Below are positions 18,520-27,148 of a stretch of DNA of 64,000 nt, piece after piece. A model generated the notes under the pieces. The model did no database searches. It saw nothing but the letters and a program-made list of their open reading frames with translations, and was not told the origin of the DNA. Numbering within the stretch: the stretch's first letter is position 1; each line of letters opens with the position of its first letter. Position numbers and translations under genes: made by a program. Where the stretch lies: contig NZ_VHQH01000001.1 of NCBI RefSeq assembly GCF_006517535.1, forward strand, positions 62,001 through 126,000, read 5' to 3'. This stretch comes from Schumannella sp. 10F1B-5-1. GTDB taxonomy: Bacteria > Actinomycetota > Actinomycetes > Actinomycetales > Microbacteriaceae.

Positions 18520-19299
18520 ATGTTCCGCTCGCGACTGTCCGGAGTGCGCGCGTTCCTGTTCGACCTCGACGGCGTGCTCACCCCCACCGCCGAGGTGCAT
18601 CGCCGCGCCTGGTCGCGCCTGTTCACCGAGTACCTGGATGCGCGCGGAGCCGAGCCCTACACCGAGGCCGATTACTTCCGGCACATCGACGGTAAGCCGC
18701 GTTTCGACGGCGTGCGCGACCTGCTGACCTCGCGCGGAATCCGCCTGCCCGAGGGCACGCACGATGACGCGCCCGAGCTCGACACGGTCGGCGGGCTCGG
18801 CAACCGCAAGAACGCCGCGTTCACGGCCGAGCTGACCGAGCACGGCGTCGCCGCCTACCCCGGATCGCTCGCCTTCCTCGACGCGGCCGAGGCCGCCGGC
18901 TACGGGATGGCCGTGGTGTCGAGCTCGCGCAACGCCCCCGCCGTGCTCGCCGCCGCCGGCATCGCCGACCGCTTCGAGATCGTCGTCGATGGCGTCGTCG
19001 CCGCCCGCGACGGCCTGCCGGGCAAGCCCGCCCCCGACACCTACCTCGCCGGCGCCGAGCGCCTCGGGCTCACCGCCGCCGACTGCGTCGTCGTCGAGGA
19101 TGCCGAGTCGGGCGTGCAGGCCGGTCGCGCCGGCGACTTCGGGCTGGTGCTCGGCGTCGACCGCGGAGTCGGGGCCGACGCCCTGCTGCGGTTCGGCGCC
19201 GACCTGGTCGTGCCCGACCTCGGCGAGCTCGCGGCCGACGTCGCCTCCGTTCCGAACCCCCACCACAGCAGCACGAACATCCACGGAGAGAACGCCTGA
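18520..19299 (+). CDS. beta-phosphoglucomutase-type HAD hydrolase
   Basis: A 259-residue HAD-superfamily phosphomutase: nucleophile motif FLFDLDGVLTPTAEVHRRAW, helical cap with DYFRHIDGKPRFDGV, VVSSSRNAP, GKPAPDTYL, and VVEDAESGVQAGRAG. It converts beta-glucose 1-phosphate to glucose 6-phosphate. AAAGGGG precedes the ATG. Its stop overlaps the ATG of the GH65 phosphorylase gene (TGATG), which produces that substrate, so the two form a working pathway. Confidence 0.88.
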   Translation: MFRSRLSGVRAFLFDLDGVLTPTAEVHRRAWSRLFTEYLDARGAEPYTEADYFRHIDGKPRFDGVRDLLTSRGIRLPEGTHDDAPELDTVGGLGNRKNAAFTAELTEHGVAAYPGSLAFLDAAEAAGYGMAVVSSSRNAPAVLAAAGIADRFEIVVDGVVAARDGLPGKPAPDTYLAGAERLGLTAADCVVVEDAESGVQAGRAGDFGLVLGVDRGVGADALLRFGADLVVPDLGELAADVASVPNPHHSSTNIHGENA

Positions 19300-21809
19300 T
19301 GCAGCTCACCGACGCGCACGACCCGATCGACCGCGGCCGATTCCCCCTCGACGACTGGGCTCTGGTCGAGACCGGGTTCGACCCGCGCATCCAGGGCCGC
19401 ACCGAGACCCTGTTCGCGGTCGGCAACGGCTACCTCGGGATGCGCGGCAACCTCGACGAGGGCCGCGACGCCGAGAGCCACGGCTCGTTCATCAACGGCT
19501 TCCACGAGACCTGGCCGATCCGTCACGCCGAGGAGGCCTACGGCTTCGCGCGCGTCGGGCAGACGATCGTCAACGTGCCCGACGCGAAGGTCGTGCGCCT
19601 CTACGTCGACGACGAGCCGTTCATCCTGACCGAGGCCGACCTCGACCGCTACACGCGCCGGCTCGACTTCCGCGCCGGGCGCCTCGAGCGCGAGGTCATC
19701 TGGCGCACCCCCACCGGCAAGCGGGTGCGCATCCGCTCGAAGCGCATGGTGTCGTTCACCGAGCGCCACCTCGCCGTCGTCGAGTACGAGGTGACGGTGC
19801 TGGATGCCGACGCCGCCGTGCTGCTGTCGAGCCAGCTGCTCAACCGGCAGGACGGCGTCGACGAGTTCCACAACGGCGGCACCGCGACCACCACCTTCGA
19901 CCCGCGCAAGGGCGAGGCGTTCACCGACCGCGTGCTGCAGCCGCGGATGGCGCGCGAGCACGAGCACCGCTCGCTGCTCGGCTACCGCACCACCAACTCG
20001 GGCATGACGATCGCCGCCGCGATGGACCACCGCCTCGTCACCGACAACGACTGGGATCACTCCTCGTCGATCGGCGACGACATCGCCAAGCAGGTGTTCC
20101 GCATCCGGGCGAAGGCGAACGTGCCGATCCTGCTCGAGAAGCGCATCAGCTACCACTCCTCGCGCGGGGTGCCCGTGCGCGAGCTCGCCGACCGCTGCGA
20201 CCGCACGATCGACCGCGCGAACGAGCTCACCCTCGCCCAGCACTACGAAGCCCAGGAGGGCTGGCTGGCCGACTTCTGGCAGAACTCCGACGTCGCGATC
20301 GAGGGCGCCCCCGAGGTGCAGCAGGCCGCGCGCTGGAACCTGTTCCAGCTCATCCAGGCCAGCGCCCGCACCGACGGCGGCGGCATCGCCGCCAAGGGCG
20401 TCAGCGGCTCCGGCTACGGCGGGCACTACTTCTGGGACACCGAGGTCTATGTGCTCCCGTTCCTCAGCTACACCCGCCCGATCGCGGCACGCAACGCGCT
20501 GCGCTTCCGCGAGGGGATGCTGGATGCGGCCCGCGACCGCGCCGCCGAGATGAACCAGCAGGGCGCGCTGTTCCCGTGGCGCACGATCAACGGGCTCGAG
20601 TCGAGCGCCTACTACGCCGCCGGCACCGCGCAGTATCACATCGACGCCGACATCGCGCATGCGCTGCAGCAGTACGTGTCGGCCACCGGCGACGAGGAGT
20701 TCCTCGCCGCGGGCGCCGTCGACATCCTCGTCGAGACCGCCCGGCTCTGGGCCGACCTCGGCTTCTGGCGCAGCAACGGCGACACCGCCTTCCACATCCA
20801 CGGCGTCACCGGGCCCGACGAGTACACGACCGTCGTCAACGACAACCTCTATACGAACCTCATGGCCAAGGCGAACCTGCGGGATGCCGTCGCGGCCGTG
20901 CGCCGGCTGCAGGCGACCGACGTGCCCGCCTACGACCGCATGGTGTCGCGCCTCGGGCTCAGCGACGACGAGCTGCTCGAGTGGGCGGCGGCCGCCGACG
21001 CGATGCACATCCCCTATGACGCGGGGATGCGCATCCACCCCCAGGATCAGAACTTCCTCGAGAAGGAGGTCTGGGACCTCGACAACACCCCCGAGTCGCA
21101 GCGCCCGCTGCTGCTGCACTACCACCCGCTCGTGATCTACCGTCACCAGGTTCTGAAGCAGGCCGACGTCGTGCTGGCGCTGCTGCTGCAGGGCCACGAG
21201 TTCACGGCCGACGAGAAGCGCCGCGACTTCGAGTACTACGACGCGCTCACGACCGGCGACTCGACCCTGTCGGCGGTCGTGCAGTCGACGATCGCGGCCG
21301 AGGTCGGCTACTCGGCGCTCGCGCTGCGCTACTTCTACTCGGCGGCCTTCGTCGATCTGGCCGACCTGCACCGCAACACGAGCGACGGCATCCACGTCGC
21401 CTCGACCGGCGGCGTCTGGACGGCGCTCGTCTACGGCTTCGCCGGGATGCGCGACCACAGCGGCCGGATCACCTTCGACCCGCGTCTGCCGGCCGAGTGG
21501 GGCGCGCTCGAGTTCGCGCTGACGCTGCGCGGCTCGCGCATCCGCGTGCGGGTCGCGCGCGAGTCGATCACGTTCACGGTCGAGACCGGGCGCGGTGCCG
21601 ACCTGCTCGTGCGCGGCACGGCCGTGTCGGTGCGTCCGGATGCGCCGGCCACCGTCGCGCTCGAGCACCACGGCGCCCTGCTCACGGGCGAGCCGTCGAC
21701 GAGCGACCTCGAGGGCATGCAGCGCACCGACGGATCGCTCATCACGACGACCATGCCGACGCTCGTCGTCATGGAGCGCGACGACGAGGGTGAGACGCCG
21801 CTGCTGTAG
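19299..21809 (+). CDS. GH65 family disaccharide phosphorylase (maltose, trehalose or kojibiose type)
   Basis: An 836-residue inverting phosphorylase. The N-terminal beta-sandwich carries ETLFAVGNGYLGMRGNLDEG; the (alpha/alpha)6 barrel contains YGGHYFWDTEVYVLPFLSY and the catalytic acid in GVTGPDEYTTVVNDN (Glu about 508). Phosphate-binding HVASTGGVWTALVYGFAG follows. It splits an alpha-glucosyl disaccharide with phosphate to glucose and beta-glucose 1-phosphate, which the coupled mutase then handles. The exact disaccharide cannot be read from motifs. Amylosucrase lies 4 kb upstream but is not co-transcribed. Confidence 0.9.
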   Translation: MQLTDAHDPIDRGRFPLDDWALVETGFDPRIQGRTETLFAVGNGYLGMRGNLDEGRDAESHGSFINGFHETWPIRHAEEAYGFARVGQTIVNVPDAKVVRLYVDDEPFILTEADLDRYTRRLDFRAGRLEREVIWRTPTGKRVRIRSKRMVSFTERHLAVVEYEVTVLDADAAVLLSSQLLNRQDGVDEFHNGGTATTTFDPRKGEAFTDRVLQPRMAREHEHRSLLGYRTTNSGMTIAAAMDHRLVTDNDWDHSSSIGDDIAKQVFRIRAKANVPILLEKRISYHSSRGVPVRELADRCDRTIDRANELTLAQHYEAQEGWLADFWQNSDVAIEGAPEVQQAARWNLFQLIQASARTDGGGIAAKGVSGSGYGGHYFWDTEVYVLPFLSYTRPIAARNALRFREGMLDAARDRAAEMNQQGALFPWRTINGLESSAYYAAGTAQYHIDADIAHALQQYVSATGDEEFLAAGAVDILVETARLWADLGFWRSNGDTAFHIHGVTGPDEYTTVVNDNLYTNLMAKANLRDAVAAVRRLQATDVPAYDRMVSRLGLSDDELLEWAAAADAMHIPYDAGMRIHPQDQNFLEKEVWDLDNTPESQRPLLLHYHPLVIYRHQVLKQADVVLALLLQGHEFTADEKRRDFEYYDALTTGDSTLSAVVQSTIAAEVGYSALALRYFYSAAFVDLADLHRNTSDGIHVASTGGVWTALVYGFAGMRDHSGRITFDPRLPAEWGALEFALTLRGSRIRVRVARESITFTVETGRGADLLVRGTAVSVRPDAPATVALEHHGALLTGEPSTSDLEGMQRTDGSLITTTMPTLVVMERDDEGETPLL

Positions 21810-21843
21810 GGCACGCGCCCCGTCCCGCTGTCAGATCCGAGAG

Positions 21844-21902
21844 GGGTCGCAAAGGCCCCGCCGACGACGCGAAATCCGCGTCTGACGGGGCCTTTGCGAC
21901 CC
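21844..21902. repeat. palindromic repeat, copy 1, in a convergent gap
   Basis: GGGTCGCAAAGGCCCCG (21844-21860) and its exact complement CGGGGCCTTTGCGACCC (21886-21902) flank a 25-base centre with an inner stem GACGCG / CGCGTC. It lies between the convergent GH65 and aldo/keto reductase genes and could terminate both. A second copy with the same arms is at 28487. No T tract follows either arm. Confidence 0.85.
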
Positions 21903-21941
21903 TTCAGCAGACCTGACGGCGGATCCAGCGGGGCGCGCCGC

Positions 21942-22778
21942 TCAGAACTCCTCGTGCTCGTCGGGGTCCTGGCCCCAGATGCGGCCGCGGTCGAGCTCCG
22001 AGATCGCGGCGACCTCGTCGTCGCTCAGCGAGAACCCGCCGAGCTCGAGGTTGGCGGCGCGACGGGCCGGGTTCGACGACATCGGGATCGGCACGATGCC
22101 CTGCTGCACGTGCCAGCGCAGCACGACCTGGCCGGTCGTGACGCCGTTCTTCTCGGCGAGCTCACGGATGACCGGCTCGTCGAGCAGGCCGGTGCCGCGG
22201 CCGAGCGGGCTCCACGCCTCGGTCACGATGCCGAGCTCGTCATGGGCAGCGCGCAGCTCCGACTGGATGAACGCGGGATGCAGCTCGACCTGGTTGACCG
22301 CCGGCGTCACGCCGGTCGCGTCGATGATCTTCTCCAGGTTCTCGGGCGTGAAGTTCGAGACGCCGATCGAGCGCAGCAGACCCTCGTCGCGCAGCTCGAC
22401 CAGGGTCTTCCAGGTGTCGACGTACTTGCCCTGCTTCGGCAGCGGCCAGTGGATGAGGAACAGGTCGATCTGCTCGAGACCGAGGTTCTTGAGCGACTGG
22501 GCGACGCCCTCGCGCGCCTCGGCGGCGCCGTGGTGGCGGCCGGCGAGCTTCGAGGTGACGACGATCTCCGAGCGCGGAACCGACGAGCGCCGCACGGCCG
22601 CGCCGACCTCGGCCTCGTTCTCGTAGCGCAGCGCGGTGTCGATCAGGCGGTAGCCCAGGTCGAGCGCGCTGGTCGTCATCTCGTCGGAGTCCTCGCCGTG
22701 GTGCGGGAAGCTGCCGAACCCGATGGGCGGGATGACGTTGCCGTCGTTCAGGGTGCGGGGCGCGAGCGCGTCGGTCAT
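21942..22778 (-). CDS. aldo/keto reductase, 2,5-diketo-D-gluconate reductase type
   Basis: A 278-residue NADPH reductase: GFGSFPHHGEDSDEM, DLGYRLIDTALRYENE with the catalytic Asp and Tyr, LAGRHHG with the preceding Lys, LIHWPLPKQ with the catalytic His, IGVSNFTPENLEKI, and WSPLGRG. The ATG at 22778 follows a GAGGAGGACC ribosome site; the open frame upstream is not coding-like. Substrates of this group are small keto-sugars, methylglyoxal and other aldehydes. Confidence 0.9.
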   Translation of the reverse strand: MTDALAPRTLNDGNVIPPIGFGSFPHHGEDSDEMTTSALDLGYRLIDTALRYENEAEVGAAVRRSSVPRSEIVVTSKLAGRHHGAAEAREGVAQSLKNLGLEQIDLFLIHWPLPKQGKYVDTWKTLVELRDEGLLRSIGVSNFTPENLEKIIDATGVTPAVNQVELHPAFIQSELRAAHDELGIVTEAWSPLGRGTGLLDEPVIRELAEKNGVTTGQVVLRWHVQQGIVPIPMSSNPARRAANLELGGFSLSDDEVAAISELDRGRIWGQDPDEHEEF

Positions 22779-22922
22779 GCGGGGGTCCTCCTCGACTGTG
22801 GATGCGCGGCGCGAGGGGCACGGGATGCGGGCACCGCGCATCCACGCTAGCGACTTTGTACTGACATGCGCACGCCCTGCCGCTGAGATTCTCCGTCGCC
22901 GGGAGTCTTCGTCGCCGGGAGT

Positions 22923-23141
22923 TCAGTGCGCGGAGATCGCGAGGAAGGAGGCGATCCAGATCAGGGCGATCGCCGCAGCGAACCAGAGCGGCAGGAGCAG
23001 GATGCGACGACGCAGGCGCACGGGCGCGAGCGGCATGGGCGGAACGCGCGTCGCGTGGGGCGCGGCGTCGGGCATCCCGCGCGCATCGCCAGGGTCGGGC
23101 TCGGCGATCAGCGGGCCGGTGACGGGCTCGAGTTCGGACAT
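22923..23141 (-). CDS. small single-pass membrane protein
   Basis: Seventy-two residues, starting MSELEPVTGPLIAEPDPGD with a GGAG ribosome site. The first 45 residues are acidic and proline-rich, then a basic RLRRR stretch precedes one hydrophobic helix (ILLLPLWFAAAIALIWIASFL) near the C-terminus. This predicts a tail-anchored protein with a cytoplasmic N-terminus. No family recognised. Confidence 0.6.
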   Translation of the reverse strand: MSELEPVTGPLIAEPDPGDARGMPDAAPHATRVPPMPLAPVRLRRRILLLPLWFAAAIALIWIASFLAISAH

Positions 23142-23312
23142 CGGATCTCCTCGCGCGAAGTTCGGGTCGACGGCGGGCAGCACCCACACCGTAGAGCCGA
23201 GCGACGAAGGCTGACAATGAGTCGACTTCCCCCAGTTCGAGCGACATCCGTCGGATAGCGCCCAGCTCCGACGGCCCGAGCGAGGCCGGCTCGCCCCGGT
23301 CGGGCGACGAGC

Positions 23313-25067
23313 TCAGCGCGCCGCAGCGTGCGTCGACACCTCGCTCGCGCTCAGCGCGCGCGAGTAGATCGCGACCTCGTCGAGGTATCCGCGGTAGTAG
23401 TTCATGCCGGTCTGCAGTCGACCGAAGTCGATGTTCGTCGAGGCGGTGAGGGCGGCCGTGCTGCCGGTGACCGAGCCGCCCGTGGCCGTGCCGTCGACAT
23501 AGAGGCGCACGACGCCCGAGGCGCGGGTCATGACCACGTGGTGCCACGCACCGTCATTGACCTTGACGGCGCTGGTGACCGAGACGTCGGGGTTGCCGGT
23601 GCCGGCGGCGACGTAGCCGCCGCCCATCAGCGCGATGCCGAAGTCGTTCTGCACACCGGGCGTCTCGGCGTCGACGAGCCCGAGACCGTTCCACCAGTTG
23701 CCGGTGCCGCGGCCGGCGGAGGTCGAGCTCATCCAGAACTCGATCGTGAAGTCGTTCTGGATGGTGCGGCTGACCCGCGCGAAGTCGTCGACGCCGTCGA
23801 AGAAGAGCGCCGTGTTCCCGTCGGCCGTCGCGCCGGCCGAGCCGGTCGTCGCACCCGAGATCGCGCCCGCGTTCGCTCCGGCGGCCGAGTCGGCCGCCGT
23901 GGTGCCGCTGTCGTCGAGTCGCCAGAGGCTCAGCAGCCCCGAGGTGCCGAGCACCGTGGCGGCGTAGCGGCCGACGGCCTTCACCGTCGCGCCGCTGGTC
24001 GTGATCGTCTGATTGCCCACCGCATCCTGGATCACGGCCCGGTACTGGGAGCAGCGGCCGGCGGTGATCGACGGCGAGTAGGAGAAGGCGTTGTCGCCCG
24101 AGTAGCCGACGACGTCGCCCCATGCACCGTAGGCGGCGCAGGTGGTTCCCGTGAGGGTCGCGGTGCGGCTCTGCAGGGTGCGCTTCGCCACACCGGAACC
24201 GCCGCCGTCGCCGACGGCGGCGATCGTGACGGCGACGGTGGAGGCGCTGGTGACGCCGTCCGCGTAGCCGATCGCGCCGCCGGTCGGCGCGGTCGAGTCG
24301 TTCGCGAACGTGAACGTCGCGGCGGCGCGGTTGCCCGCCTGGTCGAAGCCGTCGACGCCCCACATCGGGGTCGAGGTGGTGGCGGCGGTCCAGCTGACGG
24401 GCGCCGAGACGAAGGGCGGGCCGGCGGCCACGTTCGACTGCGCGTGGCTGAAGCCGGCGCCCAGGATCTCGCCCGTCGACATCGAGGCGGGCCCCGAGCC
24501 GGCGTCGGTCATCGCGTTCACCAGGGTGAACGAGCCGGCGGCGGAGCCACGATAGAAGATCGTCGAGCCGGCGAGGGCCGCGCCGGTCACGGAGCCGAGG
24601 CTGAAGCTGTTCGTCGGCGGCGTCGTGTCGGCGTTCGCGACGGCCACGGTCGCGCTCGCGGGCCCCTCGGTTCCGACCCAGCTCTTGTAGCGCGGGGTGA
24701 TCGTGTAGCGCCAGGTGCCGACGGGAGTGGCGCCCTCGACGCAGGATGCGGCGGTGACGACCCCCGCGCATCCCCCGGTCGCGGCGACGGCCGTGCCGCC
24801 GCTCGCGCCCGCGTACCGGGTCACGACGTAGCCGTCGGCGGGGTCGGATGCCGCCCACGTCACGGTCACGCTCGTGCCGGCAGCGCTGACCGTCGGGCGG
24901 GCACCCGTGCCGAGCGTCGCCGCCGCGCCCGCGCCGCCCGCACCGCTCAGGGTCGTCGGGGTCCAGAACGCCCCGGCGACGCCGGGCACGACGACCGCGC
25001 CGGCGATCATCGTCAGCACCAGCGCGGCCGCGGCCGCGACGCCGCCGCCGGGCAGACGGCGGCTCAC
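23313..25067 (-). CDS. exported LamG-domain protein of the SipW-type locus
   Basis: A 584-residue protein. An N-terminal hydrophobic helix (AAAAALVLTMIAGAVVV) ends PGVAGAFWTPTT, the AFW pattern of a SipW-type leader. Next come Ig/fibronectin-like segments (VTWAASDPADGYVVTRY; VDGFDQAGNRAAATFTFAND). Residues about 400-575 form a LamG/concanavalin domain: LLSLWRLDDSG, ALFFDGVDDFARV, WHHVVMTRASGVVRLYVDGT, YLDEVAIYSRALSASEV. It likely binds polysaccharide or other surface ligands outside the cell. The GTG start overlaps the previous stop (GTGA), so it is the last gene of a coupled set. Confidence 0.75.
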   Translation of the reverse strand: MSRRLPGGGVAAAAALVLTMIAGAVVVPGVAGAFWTPTTLSGAGGAGAAATLGTGARPTVSAAGTSVTVTWAASDPADGYVVTRYAGASGGTAVAATGGCAGVVTAASCVEGATPVGTWRYTITPRYKSWVGTEGPASATVAVANADTTPPTNSFSLGSVTGAALAGSTIFYRGSAAGSFTLVNAMTDAGSGPASMSTGEILGAGFSHAQSNVAAGPPFVSAPVSWTAATTSTPMWGVDGFDQAGNRAAATFTFANDSTAPTGGAIGYADGVTSASTVAVTIAAVGDGGGSGVAKRTLQSRTATLTGTTCAAYGAWGDVVGYSGDNAFSYSPSITAGRCSQYRAVIQDAVGNQTITTSGATVKAVGRYAATVLGTSGLLSLWRLDDSGTTAADSAAGANAGAISGATTGSAGATADGNTALFFDGVDDFARVSRTIQNDFTIEFWMSSTSAGRGTGNWWNGLGLVDAETPGVQNDFGIALMGGGYVAAGTGNPDVSVTSAVKVNDGAWHHVVMTRASGVVRLYVDGTATGGSVTGSTAALTASTNIDFGRLQTGMNYYRGYLDEVAIYSRALSASEVSTHAAAR

Positions 25068-25546
25068 GATCCCACCGCCAGGGCGACCGTCGCGACCGCG
25101 CCCTGGCAGCCGCTCGGCGCCGAGGCCGAGAGGCCGAGAGCGCCCGGCAGCGTGATCGCGGTCGAGCCCGTCGCTGCGACATCCCAGCCGGTCGACGAGG
25201 GCGTGAAGGCGAAGTTCGAGGCGGGGCAGGCGGTGCGGTGCGCGGCATCGACCGTGATGCCGGCCGCACCGAGCTTCAGCGACGGGATGCGCACCGCACC
25301 CGAGCCGGAGGTCGCCGTCGCGCGCACCGAGGTGGTTCCCCCGGGGAGCAGGTCGGCGGTCGCCGTCGCCGGCGTCAGCTCGACCGTCGAGCCGGCCCCG
25401 CTCGAGGCGGCGCCGCCCGCCGATCCGCTCGTCGACCAGAACGCCCAGGCGCCCGAGCCCACGGCGAGCAGGGCCACGACGAGCGCCGCGGTCGCCAGTG
25501 CCCGGGTCGGGACGCGCCCCCGATCCGACGCGGTCGTCGCGCTCAT
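25064..25546 (-). CDS. SipW-type exported protein
   Basis: A 160-residue protein with a leader RALATAALVVALLAVGSGAWAFWSTSGSAGG. The A-F/Y-W-S-T pattern right after the hydrophobic core is the hallmark of SipW-dependent signal peptides, known from TasA and camelysin. The rest is a Thr/Ser/Ala/Gly-rich beta domain with two cysteines (TACPAS, SGCQGA) that could form a disulphide. ATGA overlaps join it to the gene before, and GTGA to the LamG gene after. Role unknown; matrix or fibre component is an inference. Confidence 0.7.
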   Translation of the reverse strand: MSATTASDRGRVPTRALATAALVVALLAVGSGAWAFWSTSGSAGGAASSGAGSTVELTPATATADLLPGGTTSVRATATSGSGAVRIPSLKLGAAGITVDAAHRTACPASNFAFTPSSTGWDVAATGSTAITLPGALGLSASAPSGCQGAVATVALAVGS

Positions 25547-26115
25547 CAGCGGACCTCCCCGTCGGCACGGTAGGCGAGGCTCAGCTCGACGCCGCGGCAC
25601 GCCTCGGGAGCCCGGGTCGCCGACGCGAGCGCGATGCGCGGCCACTCGGCGGAGGGCACGGCGAGCTGCGACAGCGTGCGCGTCGCGCCCTCGGGCACCC
25701 GCACCTCGGCCGCGCTCTGCACGACCGTGAAGTCGTCGGCCGAGCAGCCCTCGACGGCGAGACCGCCCGACAGCACCGCGGTGACGTCGACCTGGATGCC
25801 CGTCACGCGCAGCTCGCCGGCATACGGGTTCTCGACCCGCACGTCGACCGGCGCATCCACGCCCGGCGCGACCGGAATGGCGACCGAGCCCGTCACGCGG
25901 AATCCGGCGAGGCCGTCGACCATGGCGCCGTCGCCCGTGCCCGACCCCGAGACCGCCCCGCGGTCGGCGTCGACCGGACCTCGCGCGCCCGTGAGCTGCA
26001 GCGCCGTGCACGACGCCAGCCACGCGAGCAGCACGACGCCGAGCAGCGCCAGCGGCACCACGACGCGGCGGCGTCGAAGGCGCGGCGCTGCCGTCGCGGA
26101 CTCGGGTGAGGTCAT
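25546..26115 (-). CDS. membrane-anchored protein of the SipW-type locus
   Basis: A 189-residue protein with a basic start (LRRRRVVV) and one N-terminal hydrophobic helix ending LAWLASCTALQ. LASC resembles a lipobox, but the Cys lies late in the helix, so lipid anchoring is uncertain. The exported part is a beta-rich domain with two Cys (EGCSADDF and EACRGVEL). It is coupled by ATGA to the next SipW-type gene. No family recognised; perhaps an assembly or anchor partner. Confidence 0.6.
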   Translation of the reverse strand: MTSPESATAAPRLRRRRVVVPLALLGVVLLAWLASCTALQLTGARGPVDADRGAVSGSGTGDGAMVDGLAGFRVTGSVAIPVAPGVDAPVDVRVENPYAGELRVTGIQVDVTAVLSGGLAVEGCSADDFTVVQSAAEVRVPEGATRTLSQLAVPSAEWPRIALASATRAPEACRGVELSLAYRADGEVR

Positions 26116-26295
26116 CGGCTTTCCGTCGGGTCGGAGAGTGCGGATGCGGCACGCGGCGAGGCGGGGAGCTCTCGTGGCGTGATCAGAGCAGGAGCGATCG
26201 CCGAGGCGGAGCTCCTGCGGGGGCGCCCTCGACGGTCCGGCCGGGCCGGGTGGGCCCAGCCGGATCGTCGTCAGCGCTCAGCTGGCGGTGGCGGC

Positions 26296-26778
26296 TCAGC
26301 TGGCGGCGTAGCTGAAGTTGACCTTCGCGCCCTTGCAGGCGTCCTGGTTCGTTTCCTTGTTGTTGAAGCCGATCGTCGCGCCGGTGAAGGTCGCGCTCGC
26401 GCCCTTCGCGATGTCGGAGCCGACGCTCATGGCGGCGTTCGTCAGCGTGTAGTTGCTGGAGTCGCAGGTGGCCGAGGTGCCGGTCGTTCCGTCGGCGAGC
26501 GTGACCGAGCTGATCGACACGGTGACCTTGGCGACGTAGACCGACGAGCTCGCCGCGGCCGGGTTGCTCACCGTGCCGGAGATCGTCTGCGCGGCAGCGC
26601 CGGGCGCGAGGTTCGCGTGGGTGCTGGTCTGGGCGATGGTCACCGTTCCGCTGGTGCCGGTCGTCGCCGAGCCGGTGCCGGTGCCGGTGGTCGACCAGTA
26701 GGCGAACGCGGCGGTTCCGGTGCCGAGAACGAGGGCGGCGGCGACCGCGATGGCCGCGATCTTCTTCTTGTTGCGCAT
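26296..26778 (-). CDS. SipW-type exported protein, first gene of the locus
   Basis: A 160-residue protein. MRNKKKIAAIAVAAALVLG is followed by TGTAAFAYWSTTGTGTGSAT, a textbook SipW-type leader. The mature part is Thr/Ser/Ala-rich, probably an all-beta fibre-like domain, with paired cysteines (ATCDSSNY and DACKGAK). It is the same length as the SipW-type protein at 25064 and shares the architecture. No SipW signal peptidase gene is visible in the window. A 180-base gap separates it from the three coupled genes downstream. Confidence 0.75.
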   Translation of the reverse strand: MRNKKKIAAIAVAAALVLGTGTAAFAYWSTTGTGTGSATTGTSGTVTIAQTSTHANLAPGAAAQTISGTVSNPAAASSSVYVAKVTVSISSVTLADGTTGTSATCDSSNYTLTNAAMSVGSDIAKGASATFTGATIGFNNKETNQDACKGAKVNFSYAAS

Positions 26779-27148
26779 AGCGGAGGTCCTGTTCGGGTTC
26801 AGCTGCTCGGCGACGCGCGGAACGCGTGCGAACGGCCCGCGCCGGGCAGCGCGGAGGCCGGCCGCGACGGTGGCGGCGCGAGCGGATCGGGTGGTGGCCC
26901 GGGCCTCGGGAGCGCGGGCATGGCGCGGCTTTCGGGACCGCGCGCATCCACGGTAGGTCCGGCTCCGCGCTGTTGACAACAGGTCAGCTGGCCCCACTTC
27001 GGGCCACAGATGTCGGGTATCTCGCAGCGGCACGACCGCGCGCCGCCCCTGCGCAGCCGGCCGGCGTGCTCGGCCGCTCTGCCCACAGCAGATCTGCGCA
27101 GGGCAGATTCCGGCGACAGGATGCACCGCCGCGCGCGAGCGTGAGCAC
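26779..27148. other. gene-free divergent region between the SipW-type locus and clpP genes
   Basis: I see no gene here. A 13-base near-perfect palindrome CTGTTGACAACAG is at 26970-26982 and a TGGCCC...GGGCCA hairpin follows it. TTGACA inside the palindrome could be a plus-strand -35, but no convincing -10 follows at the right distance. These are the only candidates for control of either flanking operon. Confidence 0.4.

Noticed and set aside
19041-21671. 876-codon frame opposite GH65
   Set aside because: GH65 is clear on the plus strand; the antisense frame lacks any fold signature.
21844-21902. Reading the palindromes at 21844 and 28487 as plain intrinsic terminators only
   Set aside because: The shared 17-base arms and equal 25-base centres show common descent, which independent terminators would not have. 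Terminator activity may still be one of their roles.
23328-25730. 800-codon plus-strand frame across the SipW-type locus
   Set aside because: The minus strand has signal peptides, a LamG domain and exact start-stop overlaps; the plus-strand frame is repetitive Arg/Gly/Ala sequence.
23313-26778. Reading the SipW-type locus as a type IV pilus or sortase system
   Set aside because: No prepilin G/FxxxxE site, no LPxTG motif and no sortase or ATPase gene is present.
26971-27002. TTGACA as a sigma-70 -35 box for clpP
   Set aside because: No acceptable -10 hexamer lies 16-18 bases downstream; TTGACA is part of a palindrome instead.
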